A stretch of DNA of 39,753 nucleotides from Candidatus Gastranaerophilales bacterium. GTDB lineage: Bacteria; Cyanobacteriota; Vampirovibrionia; Gastranaerophilales; Gastranaerophilaceae. Positions 23,464 to 31,965 of the stretch are shown here, piece after piece; positions within the stretch are counted from its first letter, which is position 1; each line of letters starts with the position of its first letter. The notes below the pieces were generated by a model. That model was not told the origin of the DNA and did no database searches. It saw only the letters and a list, made by a program, of their open reading frames with translations. The stretch covers positions 1 through 39,753 of the forward strand of contig JAFYOU010000005.1 of NCBI GenBank assembly GCA_017560095.1, given 5' to 3'. Made by a program: the position numbers and the translations under genes.

Positions 23464-25281
23464 TTAAACATTTTCTAAAATTTCTTCTTGATTTTTGAAT
23501 TGCATATTATATAGGTTTCTGTATTTCCCATCGGAAATGTTTATTAATTCTTCATGTGTGCCCATTTCAACAATTTGTCCGTTATCAACAACAATGATTT
23601 TATCTGCATTAAATATTGTTGAAAGTCTATGTGCAATTACAAAAACTGTTCTATCTTGCATTAAGTTGTCTAAGGCTTTTTGAACAACTTTTTCTGATTT
23701 GTTGTCGAGAGCTGATGTTGCCTCATCTAAAACAACAATTGGAGCATTTTTAATCATGGCTCTAGCGATTGCAATTCTTTGTTGTTGCCCTCCAGATAAT
23801 GAAACGCCGTTTTCTGCAACATCTGTATCTATTCCATTCTTCAAAGTTGAAATAAATTCATCCAAGTGTGCTGCTTTTAAGACTTTATCAAGTTCTTCTT
23901 GTGTTGCATTTTTGTTACCTATTAAGATATTTTCTTTAATTGTTCCTGAGAATAAAAAGTTGTTTTGAAAAACTTGCGAAATAGAATTTCGTAATGAATT
24001 CAAGCTAAAATCTTTTATATTTATGCAATCAAAAAATATTCCACCTTCATTAACATCGTAGAATCTTGGTAATAAATTAACTATGGTAGATTTTCCGCCA
24101 CCAGAATTACCTACTATTGCTATAGTTTGACCACGACGAGCGCTAAAAGAAATTCCTTTTAGTATTTCTTTTGAATTATCATAAGAGAATTTAATGTTTT
24201 TAAATTCAATATTTTGAGGAATAAAGTTTAGCTCTTTTTGTCCTTTATCTTCAATTCTTGAATTAAAATCAAATAAGTCAAATACTCTATTGATTGCAAC
24301 AAATACGTTTTGTATGTTTGTTAAATCGTTACCTAAAGTTTTAACAGGTTTATATAAAAGCAATAATGAAGTAATGAAGCTTGCAAAGCTTCCAGTTGTT
24401 AGTCTGTCTGTTGCAATTAACTCATTGCCTACAAACATAACTACAGCAATCCCACAACTTGCAATAATATACATTATTGGGGATAACCAACCTGTTCTTT
24501 TTGTTAAAGACATATGTAGATCGAAAGTTTCCCTAATTAAGGTTTTGATTTTTATATATGTGGATTCTTGTAAATTATAACCAGAAATTACTTTGTTCCC
24601 TTTATAGGTTTCATTAAATGATGTTGTAATGTTGCCACCAACAACAGTTGTTTTATTTGAAACTTGCTTTATTTTTTTTCTTAATAATGCCATTGGAACA
24701 AAAGCGCAAATTAAAACAATTACTCCAACAAAAGCCAATTCCCATGAATTGTAAAGTAAGACAAAAATTAAGCCTAAGGCACTTGTAAATGAAGTTATTA
24801 AAGTTTTTATTGAATGAATTAATGATCTGCTTGCATTATCTGGGTCAGATAAAAACCTTGAAATAACAAGACCTGAAGAGTTATCATCGTAAAATTTAGA
24901 ATCTAAATAAACTAATTTTTTAAATAAGTCTATTTTTACACTATTTACAATAGTTAAGCTAATCCAATCGGATAAATATGTGTTTAGGTATCTTAAAATA
25001 CCTTGAACGCCTGCAAAAATTACGATTCCAGGAGGAATGATTTTTGCTAACAAATCTCTTGTTAGTATGTAGCCATGCCAATCAATAGTCTGGCCATTAA
25101 CAACAACGTCTATATAGGGCTTAAGCACAAAAGCGGTTACGCCATCTAATAAACCCAAAGGAATTGCTAAAGCAAAAGTTATTGCAATTCTAAATAATAA
25201 AGGCTTAATGTATGGGAAAATTCTTTTTAATAAGTAGCCATAGTTAAAAGCATCATTTGTTTTGATTTCATTTAATTTCAT
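23464..25281 (-). CDS. msbA: ABC exporter, MsbA/lipid A type
   Basis: A 605-residue half-transporter with an N-terminal six-helix exporter domain (about 1-340) and a C-terminal ATPase. The ATPase has Walker A GNSGGGKST, a Q-loop (ISQVFQNNFLFSG), signature LSGGQQQR, Walker B IVVLDEATSA and switch AHRLS. Size and layout match homodimeric MsbA-type exporters that flip lipid A-core or other lipids across the inner membrane. No lipopolysaccharide genes adjoin it, so another lipid or drug substrate is possible. The start has AAGAGA eight bases upstream. It is divergent from the TPR gene. Confidence 0.88.
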   Translation of the reverse strand: MKLNEIKTNDAFNYGYLLKRIFPYIKPLLFRIAITFALAIPLGLLDGVTAFVLKPYIDVVVNGQTIDWHGYILTRDLLAKIIPPGIVIFAGVQGILRYLNTYLSDWISLTIVNSVKIDLFKKLVYLDSKFYDDNSSGLVISRFLSDPDNASRSLIHSIKTLITSFTSALGLIFVLLYNSWELAFVGVIVLICAFVPMALLRKKIKQVSNKTTVVGGNITTSFNETYKGNKVISGYNLQESTYIKIKTLIRETFDLHMSLTKRTGWLSPIMYIIASCGIAVVMFVGNELIATDRLTTGSFASFITSLLLLYKPVKTLGNDLTNIQNVFVAINRVFDLFDFNSRIEDKGQKELNFIPQNIEFKNIKFSYDNSKEILKGISFSARRGQTIAIVGNSGGGKSTIVNLLPRFYDVNEGGIFFDCINIKDFSLNSLRNSISQVFQNNFLFSGTIKENILIGNKNATQEELDKVLKAAHLDEFISTLKNGIDTDVAENGVSLSGGQQQRIAIARAMIKNAPIVVLDEATSALDNKSEKVVQKALDNLMQDRTVFVIAHRLSTIFNADKIIVVDNGQIVEMGTHEELINISDGKYRNLYNMQFKNQEEILENV

Positions 25282-25389
25282 CTATAAATCTCTTTTTTCT
25301 TGCCATCTTTAGATATTATTACATAAAAAATTTTATAAGGCTTTTTGTAACTTAATTTGTAAAGATTTTATTAATTTTATTTTTTAAAA

Positions 25390-25395
25390 TATAAT
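25390..25395 (+). promoter_or_regulatory. TATAAT box upstream of the TPR gene
   Basis: TATAAT lies 14 bases before the ATG at 25410, so the predicted leader is only about eight bases and has no good Shine-Dalgarno sequence. No clear -35 box is seen. Confidence 0.5.
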
Positions 25396-25409
25396 GTTTG
25401 TGATGGGTT

Positions 25410-25802
25410 ATGAAGCAAAAGATACTTAGAGAATATTATCAAATAATTAAAAGTAAAATTAGTCAGTCGCATTTTGAAACAGCAATGATTAACATAGACA
25501 AGCTTCTTTATAATTTCCCTAAAGATGAACATGGGTATTATTATAAGGGTGTTTGCGAATTTGCAACAAATAATCATAAAAATGCAATAAAATATTATAA
25601 TGCTGCGATTAAGATAAATCCTGCTTATGCTAAGGCTTATTTTAATCTTGGCGTTGTTTATTATATTTATAGACAATATGATTTAGCTTTGATTAATATT
25701 GGCAAAGCTCTTGTTATTTTTTCAAAGCAAAAAGAATTAGATAAAAAACAAAGATGTATTGATGCGCTAAAATTAATAGAAAAAGAAAGAGGCGCTATTT
25801 AA
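25410..25802 (+). CDS. TPR repeat protein
   Basis: A 130-residue protein built of tetratricopeptide repeats. Helix pairs are visible at about 8-36, 41-68 (GYYYKGVCEFATNNHKNAIKYYNAAIKINP) and 74-103 (AKAYFNLGVVYYIYRQYDLALINIGKAL). It has no signal peptide and is probably a cytoplasmic scaffold. Its stop codon overlaps the start of the histidine kinase (TAATG), so it may tune or localise that kinase. The link rests on gene order only. Confidence 0.85.
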   Translation: MKQKILREYYQIIKSKISQSHFETAMINIDKLLYNFPKDEHGYYYKGVCEFATNNHKNAIKYYNAAIKINPAYAKAYFNLGVVYYIYRQYDLALINIGKALVIFSKQKELDKKQRCIDALKLIEKERGAI

Positions 25803-26779
25803 TGAATATTATAGTTGTGCTGATAAGTTTACTATTTATTTTAATTGTTATTTTGCTGGCTTTGGTGTTGATTGTTAAACATGCTAATTTGTGTGTAAAA
25901 TACAATCGTCTGTCGAGATATTTATATAATTATTTAAATGTTATTATTTCGGCTCGTTATGGAAATTTAAATTCTAAATGCGAAGATGGCATTGATGCTT
26001 TAACTATTCAATTATCAAAAAATACAAATGCATTATTGGAAAGTGTATTTGACAGAGATTCAATGATAAATGAATATATTGAAAAGGAAAAACAAACCCA
26101 AAGTATCAAACAAGATTTTATTTCAAGTTTAGCGCATGATTTAAAAGTTCCAATTATAGCTCAAGATAATACATATGATTTGTTTTTGAATGGGAATTTT
26201 GGTGAATTATCAGAAGTTCAATATTCTGCAATTAAAAATCTTAAAATTTCAAATAATGATTTAAAAAATTTAGTTTTAGATTTATTGGATGTTTATAAAT
26301 TAGATAGGCAAGAACTTAATCCAAAAGTAAAAGAAGTTAACTTAAATAAGATTATTGGTGAAATTATTGAGCAAAACAAAAGTATATTAACTATACAAAA
26401 CAAAGAAATTGTATTTAAGCAAGAATGTGAAATAAATTATCCGCTTGATTCTTTTTTGTTTAAGCGAGTGTTAAATAATTTAATATCTAATGCTATTTTT
26501 TATGGCAAAAATACAAAGTATATAACCTTATCTTTAGAGAGAAAGCAAAATAATGTCGTAATCTCTGTTTCTGATGAAGGGGAAGGTATTAAAGAAAAAG
26601 ATATTAATAAAATTTTTAAAAAATATTATACATCTGCAAAAAAATATTCAAACATTGGTGTTGGGCTAGGTTTATATATTGCAAATAAGATTGTTCTGGC
26701 TCACAATGGAGAAATTATTGCAAAAAATAATAAAGAAAAAGGTGCAACTTTTAGTATTGTTTTGCCTTTTAAAAATTGA
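25802..26779 (+). CDS. Sensor histidine kinase, single N-terminal membrane span
   Basis: A 325-residue kinase. One hydrophobic span at 3-25 is followed by a short cytoplasmic linker, so there is no large sensor domain outside the cell. The HisKA phosphoacceptor is His112 in SSLAHDLKVPI. The ATPase domain has the N box NLISNAIFYG, G1 SDEGEGI and G2 GVGLGLYIANKI. No response regulator is adjacent; the window's only one is at 34637. Translation is coupled to the TPR gene by TAATG, and the Xer gene follows 12 bases later. Confidence 0.9.
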   Translation: MNIIVVLISLLFILIVILLALVLIVKHANLCVKYNRLSRYLYNYLNVIISARYGNLNSKCEDGIDALTIQLSKNTNALLESVFDRDSMINEYIEKEKQTQSIKQDFISSLAHDLKVPIIAQDNTYDLFLNGNFGELSEVQYSAIKNLKISNNDLKNLVLDLLDVYKLDRQELNPKVKEVNLNKIIGEIIEQNKSILTIQNKEIVFKQECEINYPLDSFLFKRVLNNLISNAIFYGKNTKYITLSLERKQNNVVISVSDEGEGIKEKDINKIFKKYYTSAKKYSNIGVGLGLYIANKIVLAHNGEIIAKNNKEKGATFSIVLPFKN

Positions 26780-26785
26780 TAAAAT
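26777..26785 (+). promoter_or_regulatory. Extended -10 box six bases from the Xer GTG start
   Basis: TGaTAAAAT begins at the kinase stop codon and ends six bases before GTG at 26792. No Shine-Dalgarno sequence is present. It predicts a leaderless transcript for this recombinase, in addition to any readthrough from the kinase. Confidence 0.55.
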
Positions 26786-26791
26786 TGATTT

Positions 26792-27667
26792 GTGAGCAAT
26801 ATAGAAGGAACAATTTCACAGCATATTTCAGATTATCTTGCTTATCTTGAATTAGAGCGAGGTTTATCGCAAAATACAATTTTGGCTTATCAAAGTGATT
26901 TAATTGCTTTTTTTGATTATATTGAAAAAGACGTAGAATTGAATGAATTAAAAAGAAAAGATTTCTCATCGTATACAAAATATTTGGCAAGAAATGAAAT
27001 AAATCCATCTACAATCACAAGAAAAATCGCTTCAATTAAAGGTTTTTTTAAATATCTTTGTTATAAAAGAATTATTAAAGCAAATCCTTCAAGTTCTATT
27101 ACTCCGCCAAAGCTGCCTAGAAGATTGCCTAAGATTTTAACTATATCAGAGCTTGATAAAATTTTAAAAGAAAAACTTGATTTAGTTGATTTTGCAATGG
27201 TTGAACTATTATATAGCGCAGGAATAAGAGTCAGTGAATTAACAGAGCTTGAGCTTAAAAATTTAGACTTAGCTCAAAATATGATAAAAGTTTTTGGTAA
27301 AGGCTCAAAAGAGCGTCTTGTTCCAATAGGAAAAAAATGTAGTGCTACATTAAAAGAATATCTTAAAAAAAGAGAATTGATTGCATTAAGATATAATTCA
27401 AAACCGTATTTGTTTTTAAATTCAAATGGTACGAAAATTACTCGTCAAAAGGTTTATAAGATAGTTCATTCTTTGGGTAATATTGTTGGAAAAAATATTT
27501 CTCCACATACAATTCGTCATTCTTTTGCAACACATTTGCTTGAAAATGGTGCTGATTTAAGAGTTGTTCAAGAACTTTTGGGCCATTCTAGTATTGTTAC
27601 AACTCAATTATATACACATATTTCAAAGAAAACTTTAAGAGAAGTTTATTTTAAGATTAATGGGTAA
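26792..27667 (+). CDS. xerD: Tyrosine recombinase, XerD/XerC type
   Basis: A 291-residue Xer recombinase with a GTG start. The core-binding domain spans about 5-92. Catalytic residues are Arg in AGIRVSEL, Lys in GKGSKER, His-x-x-Arg in HTIRHSF, His in LGHSS and Tyr in LYTHIS. The HLLENGADLRVVQELLGH stretch is XerD-like. Together with the gene at 13152-14042 it gives the window a plausible XerC/XerD pair for dif recombination; which is which is uncertain. No dif-like site was identified. The end converges with the NUMOD1-like gene, with six bases between the stops. Confidence 0.88.
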   Translation: MSNIEGTISQHISDYLAYLELERGLSQNTILAYQSDLIAFFDYIEKDVELNELKRKDFSSYTKYLARNEINPSTITRKIASIKGFFKYLCYKRIIKANPSSSITPPKLPRRLPKILTISELDKILKEKLDLVDFAMVELLYSAGIRVSELTELELKNLDLAQNMIKVFGKGSKERLVPIGKKCSATLKEYLKKRELIALRYNSKPYLFLNSNGTKITRQKVYKIVHSLGNIVGKNISPHTIRHSFATHLLENGADLRVVQELLGHSSIVTTQLYTHISKKTLREVYFKING

Positions 27668-27673
27668 AGGGTT

Positions 27674-28582
27674 TTATTTTCTAAATCTAGATTTTACAAA
27701 TTCTTGAATTTTGTTGTCGTCAATTGCAAAATTGTTATTTTCATCAAACACAACATCGTTATTTGCATCTAGTGCAACAATATCGCTAAGGCGAACAAAA
27801 AAGAAATTTTCGCTAATTATTCTTCCGGTATTTAGTGAACTATAAATATCTCTTCTTTTGCGGTTTGTATCTAGGGCAGCTTCTTGTGCATTTGCATATT
27901 GTTTAATATTACCTTTTGAATCAATTTTGGCTATTGGAAAATTTTTTGCATAAAGGAAATTCTCTCTTAATTTATTTATTTTTTTTCTATCTATCATTTG
28001 TCGCCCATTTTTATCTTTTAGCAGAGCTCCAGACTCATCTCTTAAGTCAACGTCAAAAGCTCGGATTGCAACATAGCCTTTTACTGTGCCTTTGTTTTGA
28101 TTTAAAAGCTCTGAAATTTGTGATTGGCTTATATTTAATTTTTTTATAGCTTGAGTTAGTTTATCAAATCTATGCATTGTTCCATGGATGTCTATTATAT
28201 ATATTGGTTGGTTACTTGCAACTTTGAAGCCTAAAAGCAGTTTTTTTAAAGCTTGGGGATTGATTGTACCATCCTTTTCTTCTAAAGTATCTGCATAAGC
28301 AAATACTGTGCCATTAGAAGCACTAGTTATTCCATTTAATGTGTTATTGATGTTGCTAATGTTGAATGCGTTACAAGCATCTTTTACACTTTCGAATTTT
28401 TGATAGCTCCCGTCATATTTCATTGCATATACAGCTCTTTTGCCAAAAGCTAAATTGTAACTTGCAATACAATTTAATCCATTTAAAGATACGAAATTTT
28501 GCTTTTTTTGTACAGTTGTATTTGGTTTATCTGATTTTTTTGTTGGTTGATACGAGTATATTTTGCTAAAGTTAATTTTCAT
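27674..28582 (-). CDS. Protein with three NUMOD1-like repeats and no nuclease domain
   Basis: A 302-residue protein. It starts MKINFSKIYS, with VSLNG (31-35) and LAFGKRA (44-50) resembling the SFKG signature of neighbouring accessory proteins. Three repeats of about 50 residues follow (50-99, 126-176, 216-268). Each has a short beta hairpin, as in PIYIIDIHGTMHRF, then two helices, as in KLTQAIKKLNISQSQISELLN, and a final strand. This is the layout of NUMOD1, a DNA-binding module normally attached to homing endonucleases. No GIY-YIG or HNH motif is present, so sequence-specific binding without cutting is a plausible but unproven role. It converges on the Xer gene. Confidence 0.75.
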   Translation of the reverse strand: MKINFSKIYSYQPTKKSDKPNTTVQKKQNFVSLNGLNCIASYNLAFGKRAVYAMKYDGSYQKFESVKDACNAFNISNINNTLNGITSASNGTVFAYADTLEEKDGTINPQALKKLLLGFKVASNQPIYIIDIHGTMHRFDKLTQAIKKLNISQSQISELLNQNKGTVKGYVAIRAFDVDLRDESGALLKDKNGRQMIDRKKINKLRENFLYAKNFPIAKIDSKGNIKQYANAQEAALDTNRKRRDIYSSLNTGRIISENFFFVRLSDIVALDANNDVVFDENNNFAIDDNKIQEFVKSRFRK

Positions 28583-28728
28583 ATTTTTATAAAAAACGTG
28601 AAAATATTTTGTGTTGAAACTTTTGAGTTTGCAAACTAAATTATTAACAAATGTTAAAAAAAATGATTATGTGCGAATTTTTTTATTTACAAGTATTATA
28701 AGAATACAAACATTAAAAGGAATTAAAA

Positions 28729-29326
28729 ATGAAATTATCCCCAGTATCATTTAATTTAAATAAACAAGTTAAAAATAATAAAACCCAAAATCAACCAAGC
28801 TTTAAAGCAGTTTGGAGCAAAGAAACCATTGAAAATGCAAGACAGGTTAGCAAGGAAACCGAAGTTGATGTTTTGGCAAAATTAAAGTTTTTTAGATAGT
28901 AATCCGAAATTAAAGGAATTTGGTGGGGATAGAGTAGAATTATCTATAGGAGCAAAAGAATATAAACGTTCTAATCATATAGCTTGTTTTGCAAGTGTAA
29001 CCATGCCTGATGGTAGTGATAAACGCAAAGCAAAATATACTTTAGAATATCCAGGATGTAGTACTAATGGATTTGCTAGGTTTCCAAGTGAAAGAGAGAT
29101 TTTAATGCACATTGCAAAAGGTGATTGCGCGATAGAAAATGAAGTAAAGGATATTATTAATAAATTTCAGCCTTTTGATGATATGTTAGAAAAATTCTCT
29201 CAACAAATTGAAAGTGATAAAAAGAGTTTAATTGAAAAAGAATGCGCTGCAGAATTAAAAAGAAGGTTAAAAACTGAAGTACCAGCTATGCGTGAAAAAC
29301 TGAGTAAATATCTTGGTGAATCATAA
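28729..29326 (+). pseudogene. Frameshifted accessory gene with N-terminal SFKA motif
   Basis: An ATG at 28729 with AAAAGGA upstream opens a frame (MKLSPVSFNLN ... PSFKAVW) that ends at TAG (28897-28899), just after a run of six T at 28888-28893. The sense frame continues one base out of step as LDSNPKLKEFGGDRVELS and runs to TAA at 29326. Removing one T restores a single 198-residue protein. The later part has a glycine- and lysine-rich middle (MPDGSDKRKAKYTLEYPG) and a helical C-terminus with a coiled-coil look. No family is recognised. The break may be a real mutation, slippage or an assembly error. Taking only the ATG at 29003 as a start would miss the true N-terminus. Confidence 0.75.
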
Positions 29327-29344
29327 CCAATTCTTATGATTTTA

Positions 29345-29353
29345 TGTTAAGAT
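29345..29353 (+). promoter_or_regulatory. Extended -10 box six bases from the bioA start
   Basis: TGtTAAGAT is followed by six bases and the ATG at 29360. No Shine-Dalgarno sequence is present. This favours the ATG at 29360 over the TTG at 29354. Confidence 0.5.
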
Positions 29354-29359
29354 TTGTTT

Positions 29360-30709
29360 ATGACAATAGATTGGCAAAAAGAAGATTTAGCTCACATTTG
29401 GCATCCTTGTTCTCAAATGAAAGATTATGAAGAGCTTCCACCAATTGTAATTGAGCGTGGTGATGGGGTTAATCTTTATGATATTAATGGAAAATGCTAT
29501 AAAGACGTAGTTTCTTCATGGTGGTGTAATTTATTAGGCCATTGTAATCCTGTTATTTCAAATCGCTTAAAAGAGCAAGCAGATAATCTTGAACATGTTA
29601 TCTTTGCTAATTTTTCTAATAAGCCTGTAATTGAACTTTGTATGAGATTAAAAAAACTTTTGCCAAATGGATTAAGTAAGTTTAATTTTGCAGATAATGG
29701 TTCAAGCTCAATTGAAATGGCTATGAAAATAAGTTTTCAATATTTTCAACAAGTAGGCTTGCCTCAAAAAAAGAGATTTATGGCATTGACTGATGCTTAT
29801 CATGGTGAAACTATAAGTGCATTATCTGTTGGCGATTGTGATTTATATACAAAAATTTATAAACCGATTTTAATGGATGTAATTAGAATCAAAGCTCCTG
29901 ATTGTTATCGTTGTCCTTATGGAGAATGTCGAGATAATTGCCAATGCGAATGTTTTTGTGATTGCGAAGAGCAATTTGAAAAGTATGGAGCTGAAACTTG
30001 TGCAATTTTAGTTGAGCCATTGCTTCAAGGAAGTGCTGGCATGAAAATATACCCTGCTTTATATCTTAAAAAATTAAGAGAAATTTGTGATAAATATAAT
30101 GTTCATTTAATTTTAGATGAAATTGCAACAGGTTTTTTAAGAACTGGTAAAATGTTTGCTTGCAATCATGCGAATATTGCCCCTGATATTATGTGTGTTT
30201 CAAAGGGTTTAACAGGAGGCTATATGCCAATGGCAATTGCTATAACAACTGATAAAATTTATAACGCATTTTATGATGATTATAATACTTATAAAGCTTT
30301 TATGCATTCGCATACATATAGTGGAAATCCTTTAGGGGCAAGTTGCGCTTTGGGAGTATTAGATATTTTGGAAACTGGCAAAATTCAAGAGCAGCTTAAA
30401 GAAACAACTCTATATTTCAATGAAATAATAAAAGAAAAATTTTTAAATCATAAAAACGTGGGCGAAGTTCGCTCTATTGGCTTAATTAATGCAATTGAAC
30501 TTGTTAAAGACAAAAAAACAAAAGAAACGTTTGAACCCAGCTTAAGAATTGGATATCAAATTTATAAAAAAGCTCTTCAAAAAGGAGTCTTGTTAAGACC
30601 TTTGGGAAATGTGATTTATTTTAATCCGCCATTGATAATCGATAAGCCTGATATGGATTTTGTGGTTGATGTTGCTTATCAAAGTATGAGCGAAGTTTTA
30701 TCCTATTAA
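29360..30709 (+). CDS. bioA: Adenosylmethionine-8-amino-7-oxononanoate aminotransferase
   Basis: BioA converts 7-keto-8-aminopelargonate to 7,8-diaminopelargonate in biotin synthesis, using S-adenosylmethionine as amino donor in most versions. Family marks are HIWHPCSQMKDYE near the start, SSWWCNLLGHCNP, DNGSSSIEMAMK, DAYHGETISA, LDEIATGF and the PLP lysine in CVSKGLTGGY. About 449 residues from the ATG at 29360. Unusual is an eight-cysteine cluster in 21 residues (nucleotides about 29903-29965). No other biotin gene lies nearby, so the pathway is scattered or the cell salvages precursors. Confidence 0.93.
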   Translation: MTIDWQKEDLAHIWHPCSQMKDYEELPPIVIERGDGVNLYDINGKCYKDVVSSWWCNLLGHCNPVISNRLKEQADNLEHVIFANFSNKPVIELCMRLKKLLPNGLSKFNFADNGSSSIEMAMKISFQYFQQVGLPQKKRFMALTDAYHGETISALSVGDCDLYTKIYKPILMDVIRIKAPDCYRCPYGECRDNCQCECFCDCEEQFEKYGAETCAILVEPLLQGSAGMKIYPALYLKKLREICDKYNVHLILDEIATGFLRTGKMFACNHANIAPDIMCVSKGLTGGYMPMAIAITTDKIYNAFYDDYNTYKAFMHSHTYSGNPLGASCALGVLDILETGKIQEQLKETTLYFNEIIKEKFLNHKNVGEVRSIGLINAIELVKDKKTKETFEPSLRIGYQIYKKALQKGVLLRPLGNVIYFNPPLIIDKPDMDFVVDVAYQSMSEVLSY

Positions 30710-31295
30710 TTCTATTTTATTTCCTGTGTGCTTTTCGTTATTCGAAATTAAATTACCAAGACGATTATGACTTAATATTGCGCTATCTTTGCCACGGTTT
30801 CTGAAACCGCATTGCTGATAAAAAGTTTTTGTTTTTTCTTTGTCTGCAATATCTGTTATTATTAGGTCTTTGTTTTCGCTTTGTGCTAATGTTGCCAAAA
30901 AAGATAATAAGGTTTCACCAATATATTTTGTTTTTCGATTTGGATTATATAAAGAATGAGCAGGTGCAACTTCAAGTAAAAAAAACTTCTATATTATCTT
31001 CTTTTCTTTCAATTTCAACGCAACCAAGTACTTCTTTGTCATTTTCAAGTGTGTATAGCGAATAGTTTGTGTCATCTAAAGCTTCGGGGCAGAAAGTGAT
31101 AAAATTTTCACTGTAGAAATTTCCATCCCAGTTTCTTGTGTGCAGTGCGTCTTCAAAAGTGTCCATATCTTTGTTTTTATCAAGATGATATATTTGAACG
31201 GGGAATTTTCTTCCATCTTTTTTAATGGAGGCTTTTGCTTTTAAGGTTTTTTGAAAGCTTATGTTGTAAATGTTTTGTTTTAAGGAAATATTCAT
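30698..31295 (-). pseudogene. Frameshifted GNAT-like protein gene (copy 1)
   Basis: A start at 31295 opens MNISLKQNIYNISFQK, with an SFQK variant of the accessory N-terminal motif. It runs to a TGA just after a run of eight T (minus strand) near 30980. One base out of step the frame continues as LLEVAPAHSLYNPNRKTKYIGETLLSFLATLAQ and on to FYQQCGFRNRG, a GNAT acetyltransferase-like end. Removing one T joins the two halves into about 198 residues. The neighbour at 31334-31929 is a paralogue with the same KYIGETL and NEKHTG[NS]KIE segments. The gene is either inactivated, switchable by slippage, or affected by assembly error. Confidence 0.75.
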
Positions 31296-31333
31296 AACTT
31301 AATAAGTTATCTAAATGAAAAAAATTGCTAAGA

Positions 31334-31929
31334 TTATAATAGATATTCTATTTTGGATCCTGTGTGTTTCTCGTTTTGCGAGAGCAATTGTTTTACTGCT
31401 TCTTTTGGAAGAATGTAGTCTGGAGCAATTATTTTTTCTGCTTTTATCATATGGCAATTTCTAGAATAAAAAATTTCTGCTTCACCCAATGCGTTTTCAA
31501 CATGAAGCGCTTTGTTTGCTTTTTGATAATGTAGCGCCAAAAAAGCAATTAAAGTTTCTCCAATGTATTTAGTTTTTCTTTTTTGTTTCCTTCTGCTATA
31601 TTTTGGAACAGTTTCTATTGCTTGTAAGCGTGCCTCAAAAGGCTTAGTGTTGGGATCTACTTCGCAAAAGCTTATACACCTTTGTTTTTCGTCTTCTATT
31701 ACAAAATGGTCTCTGTGGATTAAGTTGCCTTGAGGGCGAGGCTTATCTCCAAAAGAAAAAAAGGAGTTTTTCCAAGCAAGAGTTTTGAGTTTTTTACAAT
31801 AGTAATCTTCATCTCCTTCTTCTAATTTATATATTTTACAGGGAGAGGGTTTGTTGTTCTTTATGATAGTGCAATTTGCAACATGTTTTTTTTTTCAAAA
31901 GTTATATGATTAAAATTATTAAGTTTCAT
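31334..31929 (-). pseudogene. Frameshifted GNAT-like protein gene (copy 2)
   Basis: An ATG at 31929 opens MKLNNFNHITFEKK (TFEK variant of the motif) and runs into ten A (minus strand; T run at 31886-31895), after which this frame stops. With one more A the reading continues unbroken as HVANCTIIKNNKPSPCKIYK through SFCEVDPNTKPFEARL, KYIGETLIAFLALHY and NEKHTGSKIEYLL. That gives a protein of just under 200 residues paralogous to the gene at 30698-31295. The long A run close to the start is the classic layout of a phase-variable gene. GNAT-type N-acetyltransferase activity is inferred from fold-like order, not from a full motif. Confidence 0.75.
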
Positions 31930-31965
31930 ATAATATATAAAGTTTGTAAAAAAAATATTTGCTCG

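Noticed and set aside
28870-28899. Programmed ribosomal frameshifting at the T6 run
   Set aside because: A shift of +1 would be needed, and no known +1 signal (rare or stop codon at the shift site, stimulatory site) is visible. Mutation, slippage or assembly error is simpler.
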